A stretch of 64,000 nt of DNA, taken from positions 310,001 to 374,000 of the forward strand of contig NZ_JANKZL010000005.1 of assembly GCF_027568395.1 (NCBI RefSeq), in the 5' to 3' direction. Source of the DNA: Aminobacter sp. HY435 (GTDB lineage Bacteria; Pseudomonadota; Alphaproteobacteria; Rhizobiales; Rhizobiaceae). The translations under genes and the position numbers were made by a program. Below, in pieces: positions 18,302 to 27,543 of the stretch. The notes below the pieces were generated by a model. That model did no database searches, had not been told where the DNA came from, and saw nothing but the letters and a program-made list of their open reading frames with translations. How positions within the stretch are numbered: position 1 is the first letter of the stretch; each line of letters opens with the position of its first letter.

Positions 18302-19888
18302 CTATTCGTCGAGGCTGAGCCAGCGGGCGCGATGCACGTTGCGGACGTTGTTTTCGAAGCCGGAGAGCTTCGGCGACACCAGGTTCTTCGAAACCGACCA
18401 GGTCAGCGGAATGACCGCCGTTTCGTTGAGCGCGATCGCCTCCGCCTCGCGCAGCGATGTGGTGCGCGTGGCCGCGTCCTGTTCGGCGGCGGCCTTGTCC
18501 AGCAGGCTGTCGAAGGCGTCGTTGGAATAGCCGGGATAGTTGTTGGGGTGTCCGGACTTCAGCAGGTTGAGCGAATCCGCTGCGTCATCATAGTCGAGCA
18601 CCCAGCGGGCCGACCCGGCCGTGAAATCGTGATTGTTGAGCGCTGCCTGGTGCTGGGGGATTTCGGCCCTGACGAACTCGACCTCGGCGCCAATCTGTTT
18701 CCATGCCGCGGCGATGGCTTCGCTGACGGCGATCTGCGCCGGCAGCTTCGACGTCCGCAGCTGGAATTTCAGGGGCTTGTCCGGCCCGTGGCCGGCCGAC
18801 CGCATCAGCGCCGTCGCTTCGGCGATGCGCTGTTCGCTTGTCTTGACGCTCCAGTCGGGCATGTAGGCGGCGCTGTCGAAGCCCGGCACGCCGGGCGGCA
18901 CCATGCCGTAGGCGGCCAGTTGCCCGGTCCCGAGCAAGCCTGCACCGATCGCTTCGCGGTCGATGACCATCGACAGCGCACGCCGCACCATCGCGTCGTT
19001 GAATGGCGGTGTCTTCAAGTTGAGCACGTAGTACCAGATGCCCAGCGTCGGCACGATGCGCGCCTCGCCCGGCCGGCTGGCCTCCAGGGCGGCCAGTTCG
19101 CGCGCCGGGAACTGCGTGGCGATGTCGACGGCGCCGGCCTGGTAGGATGCGAGCGTGGCGGCTTCGTCGTCTGCGAAGTGGTAGATCACCTCGTCGAGCT
19201 TGACGTCCTTGGCGGCGCGGAAATTTGGGTTGCGCTCGGCCGTGAGCTGCGAGCCGGCCTTCCAGCCGGCGAGCCTGAAGGCGCCGTTGCTGACGATGTT
19301 TCCGGGCTTGGCCCAGTCCTGCCCGACCTTGTCGATGACGTGCTTGGGCGCCGGATAAGCGCCCGGCTGCACCAGCGCCTGGACAAAATAAGGCAGCGGC
19401 CGTTCGAGGGTGATGACAAGGGTGCGGGCGTCGGGCGCGGTGACGCCGAGCTGCGCGGGGTCGCTGATCTTGCCGGTGTTGTAGGCCTCGGCGTTCTTGA
19501 CCGGGTACTGGATGAAGGCGAACTCGGCCCGGTTCTTCGGATCGAGCAGGCGCTGGAAGGCCAGCACGAAATCGCCTGACGTCAACGGCTCGCCATCGCT
19601 CCATTTCAGGCCGCCGCGCAGCTTGAAGCGGTAGATCAGCCCGTCGGCCGAGACGGTCCATGTTTCGGCCTGCCCGGCGACGGGATTACCTGCCGCGTCC
19701 TCGGTCACCAGCCCCTCGAACAGGTCGCCGACGATCCAGTCCGACCAGTCGCCGCTCTGCATCTGCGGGTCGAGGTTTCCCGGCTCGGTTGCAATCTGCA
19801 CATCGAGCGTTGTGGCGAGCGTCGCTGTCGTGAGCAGCAGCCACGACAGGATGAACGCACTCAGCAAGGATACAAGGCGATTGGCCAT
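18302..19888 (-). CDS. ABC transporter substrate-binding protein, family 5 (oligopeptide type)
   Basis: A 528-residue periplasmic protein with an N-terminal signal peptide (residues 1-25, hydrophobic LLSAFILSWLLLTTATLA). The SBP_bac_5 domain follows: EPGNLDPQMQSGDWSDWIVGD at the mature N-terminus, then GLIYRFKLRGGLKWSDGEPLT and VRRALSMVIDREAI. These proteins bind oligopeptides or similar solutes for Opp/Dpp-type importers. No permease or ATPase genes are adjacent, so it is an orphan that must borrow another transporter. The overall sequence is closest in style to OppA rather than DppA. Confidence 0.87.
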   Translation of the reverse strand: MANRLVSLLSAFILSWLLLTTATLATTLDVQIATEPGNLDPQMQSGDWSDWIVGDLFEGLVTEDAAGNPVAGQAETWTVSADGLIYRFKLRGGLKWSDGEPLTSGDFVLAFQRLLDPKNRAEFAFIQYPVKNAEAYNTGKISDPAQLGVTAPDARTLVITLERPLPYFVQALVQPGAYPAPKHVIDKVGQDWAKPGNIVSNGAFRLAGWKAGSQLTAERNPNFRAAKDVKLDEVIYHFADDEAATLASYQAGAVDIATQFPARELAALEASRPGEARIVPTLGIWYYVLNLKTPPFNDAMVRRALSMVIDREAIGAGLLGTGQLAAYGMVPPGVPGFDSAAYMPDWSVKTSEQRIAEATALMRSAGHGPDKPLKFQLRTSKLPAQIAVSEAIAAAWKQIGAEVEFVRAEIPQHQAALNNHDFTAGSARWVLDYDDAADSLNLLKSGHPNNYPGYSNDAFDSLLDKAAAEQDAATRTTSLREAEAIALNETAVIPLTWSVSKNLVSPKLSGFENNVRNVHRARWLSLDE

Positions 19889-19997
19889 GGCCGTCGAGCT
19901 CCCCGGGTACGCTAGAATTACACTATGAAGTTGCGGGCGAGAAGCGGGCCATACCAGGTGCTTCCGGTTCCGGCTTGACGGCAGGTCGTCATGTCTA

Positions 19998-20035
19998 TAT
20001 TTAGCTTATTGGTTAATTAACGGACTTGCTAAATA
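19998..20035. promoter_or_regulatory. Nested palindromic operator abutting the ArsR start codon
   Basis: TATTTAGC (19998-20005) and GCTAAATA (20028-20035) are perfect 8-bp inverted arms, with a second perfect palindrome GTTAATTAAC (20012-20021) between them. The right arm ends one base before the ArsR ATG at 20037, so there is no room for a Shine-Dalgarno site. This indicates a leaderless or near-leaderless transcript and autorepression by occlusion of the start region. The function is inferred from position and symmetry. Confidence 0.6.
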
Positions 20036-20036
20036 A

Positions 20037-20396
20037 ATGGACGACGACCGCCTGAACGCAACCTTTGCAACGCTTGCCGATCCGACCCGGCGCGCCATCT
20101 TGGCCCGGCTGGCCTTGGGCGAGGCGACGGTCAACGAACTGGCCGAACCATTCGCCATGAGCCTGCCGGCCGTCTCGCGCCATCTCAAGGTGCTGGAGCG
20201 GGCGGGTCTCATCAGCCGGGGGCGCGAGGCACAGTGGCGTCCTTGCCGTCTGGAGGCTGCGCCGCTGCGCGAGGTGGCCGACTGGATCGAGCACTATCGC
20301 CGTTTCTGGGACGCCTCCTTCGATCGCATGGCCGACTATCTGAAGGAATTGCAGACTGCCAAACCCAATGGAGGGTCCGATGACCGCAAGAACTAG
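20037..20396 (+). CDS. ArsR-type helix-turn-helix repressor (ArsR-SRPBCC module 1)
   Basis: A 119-residue winged-helix protein of the ArsR family lacking the metal-binding ELCVC motif. It reads LNATFATLADPTRRAILARL, then the recognition region FAMSLPAVSRHLKVLERAGLI. This subgroup is encoded with SRPBCC/AHSA1 genes. Its stop codon overlaps the following SRPBCC frame by 17 bases. A nested palindrome directly adjoins its start codon. The effector is unknown. Confidence 0.85.
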   Translation: MDDDRLNATFATLADPTRRAILARLALGEATVNELAEPFAMSLPAVSRHLKVLERAGLISRGREAQWRPCRLEAAPLREVADWIEHYRRFWDASFDRMADYLKELQTAKPNGGSDDRKN

Positions 20397-20842
20397 CGTC
20401 GCCGCAGCCGAGCCGCTTATTCTCGAAATCTCGCGCCTCTTCGACGCCCCCCCCGGCTCTGGTCTTCAAGATGTGGTCAAGCCCCGAACACCTCGTGCGC
20501 TGGTGGGGCCCGAAAGGCTTTACGTCGACATGCAAAAGGCACGAGTTCCGCAACGGCGGGCGCTATCACCTGCTCATCCATGGCGATAGCGACAACGGCA
20601 TGGCCGGCACATTCCGCGAGATCGTCAATAACGAGAGGATCGTCTTTACCTTCGCCTGGGACCACGACCCGGCCTGGGAGACGCTGGTCACGGTGACGCT
20701 GAAGGCCGAAGGCGACGGCACGCGCCTGACCTTCCGCCAGGAACCCTTCCTCGACGCCGAAACGCGCGACTCCCACATGGGTGGCTGGGGCGAATGCCTC
20801 GATCGCCTGGACGACGCTCTCGCCGGCCGTCCTGTGATCTGA
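20380..20842 (+). pseudogene. SRPBCC/AHSA1-family protein, frameshifted in a C8 run
   Basis: The N-terminal part (MTARTSVAAAEPLILEISRL, from the ATG at 20380) and the remainder (from about 20455; KMWSSPEHLVRWWGPKGF to AGRPVI) are in different frames. Together they form one complete AHSA1-like domain of about 153 residues. The break is a run of eight C at 20447-20454; seven C would restore FDAPPALVFKMWSS, the normal family sequence. It is therefore either a sequencing error in a homopolymer, a phase-variable tract, or a recent pseudogene. It is translationally coupled to the upstream ArsR gene. Confidence 0.8.
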
Positions 20843-20950
20843 ACCTCCGCGAGCCAAGACGCGCGCTCGTTACGTGTTTGTTGAAACCAGCGCTTGCCGA
20901 AGATCGTCATCGATCTTCGGCCTGATGCGCCATGCCTGGGAGAATGGACG

Positions 20951-21399
20951 ATGTTGAAGACCTATCATGGCAGCTGCCATTGCGGGGCTGTGCATTTCGA
21001 ATGCCAGCTTGATCTCGCGCCTGCGGGCCAGCGCTCGAAGCCTGAACTCGACGGCGTCTGGTGGACATCGAGCTTCCGTTGCAATTGTTCCTGGTGCGCC
21101 AAGACGCGCTTCTGGAAGAATTTTGCGCGGCCGCCGGCTTTCGCGTGACCGAGGGCTCCGACATGCTGACCGAGTATCGCTTCGGCTCGTCGGCCATCCG
21201 CCACACCTTCTGCAGCCGCTGCGGTGTCCATCCCTTCGCCTCCGCCAGCTTCGACATCATGGGCGGCGACTTTCATGCGGTGAACATCGCGTGTCTCGAC
21301 GACATCTCGCCGGAGGAACTGGCCGCAGTGCCGATCATCTTTGAGGACGGCCGCAACGATGCGTGGGACCGGCCGCCAGCGGTGACGGGGTACTTGTAG
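20951..21399 (+). pseudogene. GFA-family (glutathione-dependent formaldehyde-activating-like) protein, frameshifted
   Basis: The first frame (MLKTYHGSCHCGAVHFE to ARPPAF) holds the zinc motifs CHC and CNCSWC. The second (RVTEGSDMLTEYRFGS, CSRCGVHPFASASF) holds the last CxxC motif. Read through, they make a single GFA domain of about 149 residues. The frames part near 21137-21142, where one extra C would restore ...AFRVTEG.... GFA proteins bind zinc through these cysteines; their substrates are mostly unproven. This is the second single-base frameshift within 700 bases. Confidence 0.75.
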
Positions 21400-21435
21400 G
21401 ACTGGATTTAGCGAGGGGCGGGCAAGATACCCACA

Positions 21436-22272
21436 CTACTCGTCCCCCGCCGGCTGATCGCCAGCAATGCCTTCGAGCTTTACCCGAACACCGCGCCCGC
21501 TTCTCGTCTTTGCGGGAACGTGCCTTTCCAGCCATTGCAACGCCCGGGCCGCCACCGACCACGCGTCGCCAAATTCCACCACATAGAGAACAGCTTCGTT
21601 CTGGTCGCCATAGCCGTAATAGACCGGTTGGCGCTTGGGCAGCTTCTTTCGACCAAGGAGATAGGCAGGAACATGAGCATTGCTAGCCATAGCGTCATCA
21701 AGTGCCTTGCGACTTTCCGCAGCATCACCCGAGCGGCGAAACGCAGCGAGAGCCAACGGCCAGGCCCACATCGCCATATCCTCCTCCGGATAGGCATCGC
21801 GAAGGTCGGTAATCGCCTTATGGTCGTCGGTCTCAGCTAGATGGGCAATCAGCGCATAGCGAACGCCCTGATTGTCGTTCGGGTTCAGCCGCAGCATGTC
21901 CTTGAGATGATCGGTCGCCTCATCGCGCAAGCCGCGCTGCCAAAGTGCCCGTGCCAGACCCTGCCGTGCGCGCATATACGGGCGGGTTTCCATCCAGCCC
22001 CAGAATTCCCCCACCATTTCCTCGAAGGAATCGCCGAGAGCCGATTTCCCAGCCTCGACCGCGCGGCGCCAGTATTCAAGCTCGTCATCGGAACCTGCTT
22101 CGGAAAGCTGGGCAAGGATGCCCCAGGCATCGGCGCAGAGCGGGCTGATCGCCAGCGCCTTCTCCGCCAGGGCGCGCCGCTTGGAAGGCGCGGTCGCATC
22201 CCACGCGTCGAAAGCAATGTCTTGAGCCCTGTCCAGGGCCTCCTGATCTTTCCGGGTCGGTTTCTTAGCCAT
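21436..22272 (-). CDS. Tetratricopeptide-repeat protein
   Basis: A 278-residue soluble protein made mainly of TPR-like helical pairs (for example KRRALAEKALAISPLCADAW and GLARALWQRGLRDEATDHL), followed by a C-terminal beta-rich segment (QPVYYGYGDQNEAVLYVVEFG) seen in rhizobial ST7/SEC-C-like TPR proteins. It probably mediates protein-protein contacts, and no enzymatic motif is seen. It converges with the GFA gene and lies 19 bases downstream of the IlvD-family gene on the same strand, though a functional link is doubtful. Confidence 0.65.
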   Translation of the reverse strand: MAKKPTRKDQEALDRAQDIAFDAWDATAPSKRRALAEKALAISPLCADAWGILAQLSEAGSDDELEYWRRAVEAGKSALGDSFEEMVGEFWGWMETRPYMRARQGLARALWQRGLRDEATDHLKDMLRLNPNDNQGVRYALIAHLAETDDHKAITDLRDAYPEEDMAMWAWPLALAAFRRSGDAAESRKALDDAMASNAHVPAYLLGRKKLPKRQPVYYGYGDQNEAVLYVVEFGDAWSVAARALQWLERHVPAKTRSGRGVRVKLEGIAGDQPAGDE

Positions 22273-22291
22273 AGTCCGGTCAGTTCCTCGA

Positions 22292-24097
22292 CTAGTGATT
22301 ATCCCTTGGAATGCCTTTGGTCTGGGCGACGCGCTGGTACTTCACCGCCGGCTTGAGCACCATTCCATCGGCCAATTGGTCGACGATCGAACGCTGGATC
22401 TCCTGCCACGGCGTCTGGTGATCAGGGAAATGATAGCCGCCATTGTTCTGCAGCTCGGCGCGGCGCCGCGTGATCTCGTCATCGCTGACCAGGATGTCGG
22501 CGGTGCCCTTCTTCAGGTCGATGCGCACCCGGTCGCCCGACTTCAGCAGCGCCAGCCCGCCGCCGACGGCGGCTTCCGGCGAGGCGTTGAGGATCGACGG
22601 TGAACCCGAGGTCCCCGACTGGCGGCCGTCGCCGATGCAGGGCAGCGAGTGGATGCCGCGCTTGAGCAGGTAGGCCGGAGGCTGCATGTTGACCACCTCG
22701 GCGCCGCCGGGGTAGCCGACGGGGCCCGCGCCGCGCATGAACAGCACCGTGTTCTCGTCGATGTTCTCGGCCGGGTCGTCGATGCGGGCGTGATAGTCCT
22801 CCGGCCCGTCGAACACTTTTGCGGTGCCTTCGAAGGCTTCGGGATCCCTTGGGTTTGACAAATACCGGTCGCGGAACTCAGGGGAGATCACGCTGGTCTT
22901 CATGATCGCGCTGTCGAACAGATTGCCCTTGAGATTGATGAAGCCGGCGTCCTTCTTCAGCGGGTCTGCGACCGACCGGATGACCTTGGGGTCCATGGTC
23001 TCGGCGGCGGCGCAGTTCTCGACCATGGTGCGGCCGTTGGCGGTGATCACGTTGGGGTGCGGCAGCAGGCCTGCCTTCATCAATTCGGCGACGACCGCCG
23101 GCACGCCGCCGGCATGGTGGTAGTCCTCGCCGAGATATTCGCCGGCCGGCTGCAGATTGACCAAGAGCGGCACATGGTGGCCGACCTTCTGCCAGTCGTC
23201 ATTGTCGAGCGGGACGCCGAGATGGCGGGCGATGGCGTTGAGATGGATCGGCGCGTTGGTCGAGCCGCCGATCGCCGAGTTGATGACGATGGCGTTCTCG
23301 AACGCTTCGCGGGTCATGATGTCGGACGGCTTCAGATCCTCGCGCACCATGTCGACGATGCGCTTGCCGGTTTCGTAGGAGATCTGGCCGCGCTCGCGAT
23401 AGGGCGCCGGGATTGCGGCAGCACCGGGCAGTTGCATGCCCAGCGCTTCGGCCAGGCTGTTCATCGTCGTTGCCGTGCCCATGGTGTTGCAGTAGCCGAC
23501 CGATGGCGCCGAGGAGGCGACGATGTCCATGAACTGGTCGTAGTCGATCTCGCCGGCCGACAGCTTTTCGCGCGACTTCCACACGATCGTGCCGGAGCCG
23601 GTGCGTTCGCCCTTGTGCCAGCCATTGAGCATGGGGCCGACCGACAGTGCGATCGCCGGGATGTTGACGGTGGCCGCCGCCATCAACAGCGCCGGCGTGG
23701 TCTTGTCGCAGCCGACGGTCAGCACCACGCCGTCGAGCGGATAGCCGTAGAGCACCTCGACGAGGCTGAGATAAGCGAGGTTGCGGTCGAGCGAGGCGGT
23801 CGGGCGCTTGCCGGTTTCCTGGATCGGGTGGCAGGGAAACTCGAACGGCACGCCGCCCGCGGCAACGATGCCGTCGCGCACGCGCTTGGCCAGCTCGATG
23901 TGATGGCGGTTGCACGGCGACAGGTCCGAACCCGTCTGGGCGATGCCGATCAGCGGCTTGCCAGACTGCAGCTCCTCGCGCGTCAGGCCGAAGTTCAGGT
24001 AGCGCTCGAGATAAAGCGCGGTCATGCCGGGATTGTCGGGATTGTCGAACCACTCCTGCGAACGGAGTTTCTTCGTCGTCTTCTGGCCGGCCATCAA
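22292..24097 (-). CDS. IlvD/Edd-family dehydratase (sugar-acid dehydratase type)
   Basis: A 601-residue Fe-S dehydratase. The three cluster cysteines are C62 (DLSPCNRHH), C130 ([10 protein letters not shown]) and C203 ([10 protein letters not shown]). At about 600 residues it is longer than a typical dihydroxy-acid dehydratase and resembles the L-arabinonate/D-xylonate dehydratases of rhizobia, which carry a [2Fe-2S] cluster. These convert a C5 aldonic acid to the 2-keto-3-deoxy acid. No other pentose-pathway gene adjoins it, so the sugar acid is not certain. The start could be either of two adjacent ATGs. Confidence 0.85.
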   Translation of the reverse strand: MMAGQKTTKKLRSQEWFDNPDNPGMTALYLERYLNFGLTREELQSGKPLIGIAQTGSDLSPCNRHHIELAKRVRDGIVAAGGVPFEFPCHPIQETGKRPTASLDRNLAYLSLVEVLYGYPLDGVVLTVGCDKTTPALLMAAATVNIPAIALSVGPMLNGWHKGERTGSGTIVWKSREKLSAGEIDYDQFMDIVASSAPSVGYCNTMGTATTMNSLAEALGMQLPGAAAIPAPYRERGQISYETGKRIVDMVREDLKPSDIMTREAFENAIVINSAIGGSTNAPIHLNAIARHLGVPLDNDDWQKVGHHVPLLVNLQPAGEYLGEDYHHAGGVPAVVAELMKAGLLPHPNVITANGRTMVENCAAAETMDPKVIRSVADPLKKDAGFINLKGNLFDSAIMKTSVISPEFRDRYLSNPRDPEAFEGTAKVFDGPEDYHARIDDPAENIDENTVLFMRGAGPVGYPGGAEVVNMQPPAYLLKRGIHSLPCIGDGRQSGTSGSPSILNASPEAAVGGGLALLKSGDRVRIDLKKGTADILVSDDEITRRRAELQNNGGYHFPDHQTPWQEIQRSIVDQLADGMVLKPAVKYQRVAQTKGIPRDNH

Positions 24098-24277
24098 TTC
24101 CTCCCGAAATCCGGACCTGCATCGTTATGGCAAGGACCAAACCGCTGCAAGTACGGGGCGGCTGCAACTTTCGTTCTTTGGTTACGGCCTGGCCGGGTCT
24201 TCGGCTTTCGGCGCGATGGACAGGCGCCGGAGACTGCGTTACGCCTCCTATGGTGTGTTCTTCGGGAGGGATTTGCC

Positions 24278-24730
24278 ATGGCCTTGGTGATCGAAGGCGA
24301 GGAGAAGATTGCAGCGCCCATCGAGGCGGTGTGGAAGGCGCTCAACGATCCTGCAATCCTGAAAGAGAGCATCCCCGGATGCGAAAGCCTGGAGATGTCG
24401 TCGCCGACTGAGATGGCCGCCAAGGTGGTGCTGAAGATCGGCCCGATCAAGGCGACTTTCAACGGCGAGGTCACGCTCAAGAACCTCAACCCGCCGCACG
24501 CCTACACCATCGAGGGCGAAGGCAAGGGCGGCATCGCCGGCTTTGCCAAGGGCGGCGCCGACGTGACGCTGACCGAGGACGGCCCCAATTCGACGATCCT
24601 CAAATACGCCGCCAAGGCCGATGTCGGAGGCAAGATCGCCCAGCTCGGCAGCCGCCTGATCACCTCGACCTCGAAGAAGCTGGCCGGCCAGTTCTTCTCG
24701 ACCTTTGGCGAGAAGGTGGGCGGGGCCTAG
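24278..24730 (+). CDS. CoxG-like SRPBCC protein
   Basis: A 150-residue SRPBCC protein of the CO-dehydrogenase subunit G (CoxG) family, preceded by GGGAGGG 7 bases before its ATG. Typical segments are IEGEEKIAAPIEAVWKALND, IPGCESLE, and GGKIAQLGSRLITSTSKKLAGQF. CoxG proteins anchor or help mature molybdenum hydroxylases, yet many stand alone. No cox genes are nearby here, so its partner is unknown. It is divergent from the IlvD-family gene. Confidence 0.85.
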   Translation: MALVIEGEEKIAAPIEAVWKALNDPAILKESIPGCESLEMSSPTEMAAKVVLKIGPIKATFNGEVTLKNLNPPHAYTIEGEGKGGIAGFAKGGADVTLTEDGPNSTILKYAAKADVGGKIAQLGSRLITSTSKKLAGQFFSTFGEKVGGA

Positions 24731-24860
24731 CAGGCGAGACCACCGGCCGTTCGTGGCAGCAGGCGACCGGGCGCGCGCGGAAGTGTGGAACCAAGCGGAT
24801 GCCTGCCCATTTCGGAAGGGGCGGGGCGCAACTCTGGCGCTGTAGCAAAAGGAGTGTCCA

Positions 24861-25340
24861 ATGCCTGTTGCCAAGAACACAATCTGCGTGTGGTACGATA
24901 AGGAAGCCGAGGCTGCCGCCCGCTTCTATGCCGAGGTCTTTCCTGACAGCAAGGTAACTGCGGTGCATCGTGCGCCAGGCGACTATCCGTCGGGCAAGGC
25001 GGGCGACGTGCTGACGGTCGATTTCATCGTTGCCGGCATTCCGTGCATTGGACTGAACGGCGGGCCTGCGTTCAAGCACAGCGAAGCCTTCTCGTTCCAG
25101 ATCGCCACCGACGACCAGGAGGAGACCGACCGCTACTGGAACGCCATCGTCGGCAATGGCGGGCAGGAAAGCGCCTGCGGCTGGTGCAAGGACAAATGGG
25201 GCGTCAACTGGCAGATCACGCCGCGCGTGCTGACCGACGCCATGGCGGCTGGCGGCGCCGAGGCAAAGCGCGCCTTCGAAGCGATGATGGACATGAAGAA
25301 GATCGACGTCGCCGCAATCGAGGCGGCGCGGCGGGGATGA
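24861..25340 (+). CDS. VOC-family protein (PhnB / 3-demethylubiquinone methyltransferase-like fold)
   Basis: A 159-residue VOC protein of the PhnB-like subgroup: NTICVWYDKEAEAAARFYAEVF at the start, FQIATDDQEETDRYWNAI in the middle, CGWCKDKWGVNWQITPRVL near the end. The fold is recognised, but the subgroup has no agreed function. AAAAGGAG precedes its ATG. In many rhizobia such a gene is followed by a DUF1801 gene; here only a decayed DUF1801 fragment lies downstream (25372-25424). Confidence 0.85.
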   Translation: MPVAKNTICVWYDKEAEAAARFYAEVFPDSKVTAVHRAPGDYPSGKAGDVLTVDFIVAGIPCIGLNGGPAFKHSEAFSFQIATDDQEETDRYWNAIVGNGGQESACGWCKDKWGVNWQITPRVLTDAMAAGGAEAKRAFEAMMDMKKIDVAAIEAARRG

Positions 25341-25371
25341 CGGTCCTGGATTGCACGGACCGTCTCGAATG

Positions 25372-25424
25372 CTTTCGCCAGGCAGCGCTTGCCTGCTCGA
25401 CCCAGTCGGGGAACTGCCGATCGT
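25372..25424 (-). pseudogene. Remnant of a DUF1801 gene 3' end
   Basis: On the minus strand this stretch encodes HDRQFPDWVEQAS and then, after a frame change, ALPGES. It matches the C-terminus DERQFSDWVRQASALPGEKM of the intact DUF1801 gene at 27127-27543. At DNA level about 43 of 53 aligned positions agree with 27136-27188. Similarity stops abruptly at 25425. The rest of the gene is missing, and the amidohydrolase gene now lies on that side. I read it as a truncated, diverged copy. Confidence 0.6.
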
Positions 25425-25608
25425 GGCGTCAGCTTTCGATTCCATAGGCAAGGTTTTCGGATTGCGCCACAAACGTCTGCTCGGTTCCAACTGGTGACGA
25501 CCCCATTTGCCAAAACCATGATCGGGAACGTGGGTTGACGGTCATGTCGTGGACGCTACAAACAGTTCTTGCGTAACGATCACTCCTTCCCGACGGAGAA
25601 AAACCGCC

Positions 25609-27033
25609 ATGTACCAGAGATCTTTCCGGCCACAGGGAGTGATCGATGTTGTGTCTCATGCCGTGCCCCGCGCGGCAGTAGTACTCGCTCTTGTCCGCAC
25701 AGCTTTCAAGACGGCCCTCTCGGGCAGAAATCGACTTGCCGCAGCTCTCGTGCTCGGATTTTGCGCGACTGCCAGTGCCGATGACATCCTCTTCGAAAAC
25801 GTCCGCATCTTCGACGGAAAAGGTGCTGCTCTTTCCGCGCCGTCGAATGTGCTGGTCAAGGGCAATGTGATCGCAACAATCTCGACAAATCCCATCGAGG
25901 CCGCGGACGCGGAGCGGATCGCCGGCAACGGGCGCACGCTGATGCCGGGCCTGATCGACGCGCACTGGCACACGATGCTTATCGCGGCCTCCGTGGCGGA
26001 CACGATGAACGACATCGGCTTCGCCAACATCGCCGCCGGCGACGAGGCGACGGATACGCTGATGCGCGGCTTCACCACCGTTCGCGACGTCGGCGGGCCG
26101 GCGTTCGGCCTCAAGCGCGCGATCGATCAGGGCATCATCGAGGGGCCGCGCATCTATCCGTCCGGCGCCATGATGACCGTGACCAGCGGCCACGGCGATT
26201 TCCGCCAGCTGAGCGACCTGCCCAGAACGGTCGGCGAGTTCACCCCGATGGAGCACAATGGCGGCAGCATCGTCGTGGACAGCCCCGACGAAGTGCGGCT
26301 GCGCGCGCGCGAGCAGTTCATGCAAGGGGCCGTGCAACTGAAGCTGACGGCAGGCGGCGGCGTCTCTTCGCCCTTCAGCCCGCTCGACGTCACCACCTTC
26401 ACCTTGCCGGAATTGCGCGCCGCCGTTGAAATCGCCGAGAATTGGGGCACCTACGTCGCCGCGCATGCCTTCACGCCGGAAGCGATCGAAATGGCCATCG
26501 CGGCCGGCGTGAAATCCATCGAGCATGGCTTCCTGATGAACGAGGACGATGCCAAGCTGATTGCGGAAAAGGGCATCTGGCTGAGCCTGCAGCCGCTTCC
26601 CGAGATGCTGAGGCAGGGCTTTCGGGAGGGGTCCGTCGAGCGCGCCAAGGCGGACGAGGTGTGGCCGGGCATCGAAAGGACCTACGAACTGGCGAAGAAA
26701 TACAAGATAAAGACCGCGTGGGGCACCGACGTGCTGTTTTCCCGTGAACTTGCGCGGCAGCAAGGCGCAATCCTTGCCTCGCTCAAGCGTTGGTACACGC
26801 CCGCCGAAGCGCTTGCCATGGCGACCGGAACCAACGCCGAATTGCTGGCGCTGTCCGGCAAGCGCAATCCCTATCCGGGAAAGCTCGGCGTCGTCGAGGA
26901 AGGCGCGCTCGCAGACCTCCTGCTCGTCGAAGGCAATCCGCTGGAGAACCTCGACCTGGTGGCCGACCCCGCCAACAACTTCAAGATCATCATGAAGGAC
27001 GGCGTCATCTACAAGAATACGCTGGCGGAGTGA
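25609..27033 (+). CDS. Secreted metal-dependent amidohydrolase
   Basis: A 474-residue amidohydrolase-superfamily protein. I use the ATG at 25609, preceded by CGGAGAAA. An internal signal-peptide-like stretch (RNRLAAALVLGFCATASADD, about residues 38-57) suggests that export begins there and that the first 37 residues may be mis-annotated. Metal ligands are seen as DAHWH, LTAGGG (carbamylated-lysine region), HAFTPEA, EHG and WGTDV. Such imidazolonepropionase/prolidase-like enzymes cleave amide or cyclic bonds. The gene is flanked by direct repeats of a DUF1801 gene end, suggesting that it was inserted. Confidence 0.85.
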   Translation: MYQRSFRPQGVIDVVSHAVPRAAVVLALVRTAFKTALSGRNRLAAALVLGFCATASADDILFENVRIFDGKGAALSAPSNVLVKGNVIATISTNPIEAADAERIAGNGRTLMPGLIDAHWHTMLIAASVADTMNDIGFANIAAGDEATDTLMRGFTTVRDVGGPAFGLKRAIDQGIIEGPRIYPSGAMMTVTSGHGDFRQLSDLPRTVGEFTPMEHNGGSIVVDSPDEVRLRAREQFMQGAVQLKLTAGGGVSSPFSPLDVTTFTLPELRAAVEIAENWGTYVAAHAFTPEAIEMAIAAGVKSIEHGFLMNEDDAKLIAEKGIWLSLQPLPEMLRQGFREGSVERAKADEVWPGIERTYELAKKYKIKTAWGTDVLFSRELARQQGAILASLKRWYTPAEALAMATGTNAELLALSGKRNPYPGKLGVVEEGALADLLLVEGNPLENLDLVADPANNFKIIMKDGVIYKNTLAE

Positions 27034-27126
27034 GCAATACCCGACCCCCGGCATTCCTCGCCAACCGACGCAACGCGAAAGTCCGAGGCGGCGTCGCAGG
27101 GCTGGACATGCCCAGGATGGGGCGGT

Positions 27127-27543
27127 TCACATCTTCTCGCCGGGCAAGGCGCTGGCCTGCCTGACCCAGTCGGAGAACTGGCGTTCGTCGAACGGGCGAT
27201 CCTCATAGATGTCGAGATAGCGCACGTCGGCCTGCTTCGACGTGCCTGACGGCAGCGGGGTGAGGTGCGCGCCCTTGAAGAACGCGACCTTGACGTACTT
27301 CGTCAGACAGTGGAAGCCGAGGAACCAGAGGTCCTTCTCCATGCCGTAGAAGGGCGAGTTCCATTTCACCGCCTTGACCACGTCGGGGATCACCTCGGTG
27401 ATAAGCGCGTCGAGGCGGCGGCCGATGCCCTTTTTCCAGCCGGGCATGGCGTCGATGTAGGACTGGACGACGGCGTCGCCATAACCCTTCGCAATCTGCG
27501 GATTGCCGCCGGACAGCAGCTTGGGAGCTGCGTCCTTGGCCAT
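27127..27543 (-). CDS. DUF1801 (YdhG/YjbR-like fold) protein
   Basis: A 138-residue DUF1801 protein: DAVVQSYIDAMPGWKKGIGRRLDALI, then VKWNSPFYGMEKDLWFLGF and VKVAFFKGAHLTPLPSG, the two conserved blocks of the family. Its ATG overlaps the stop of the upstream small membrane gene (TGATG), so it is translationally coupled to it. Genes of this type recur beside ArsR-SRPBCC pairs in rhizobia; no function is proven. Its 3' end is duplicated at 25372-25424. Confidence 0.8.
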   Translation of the reverse strand: MAKDAAPKLLSGGNPQIAKGYGDAVVQSYIDAMPGWKKGIGRRLDALITEVIPDVVKAVKWNSPFYGMEKDLWFLGFHCLTKYVKVAFFKGAHLTPLPSGTSKQADVRYLDIYEDRPFDERQFSDWVRQASALPGEKM

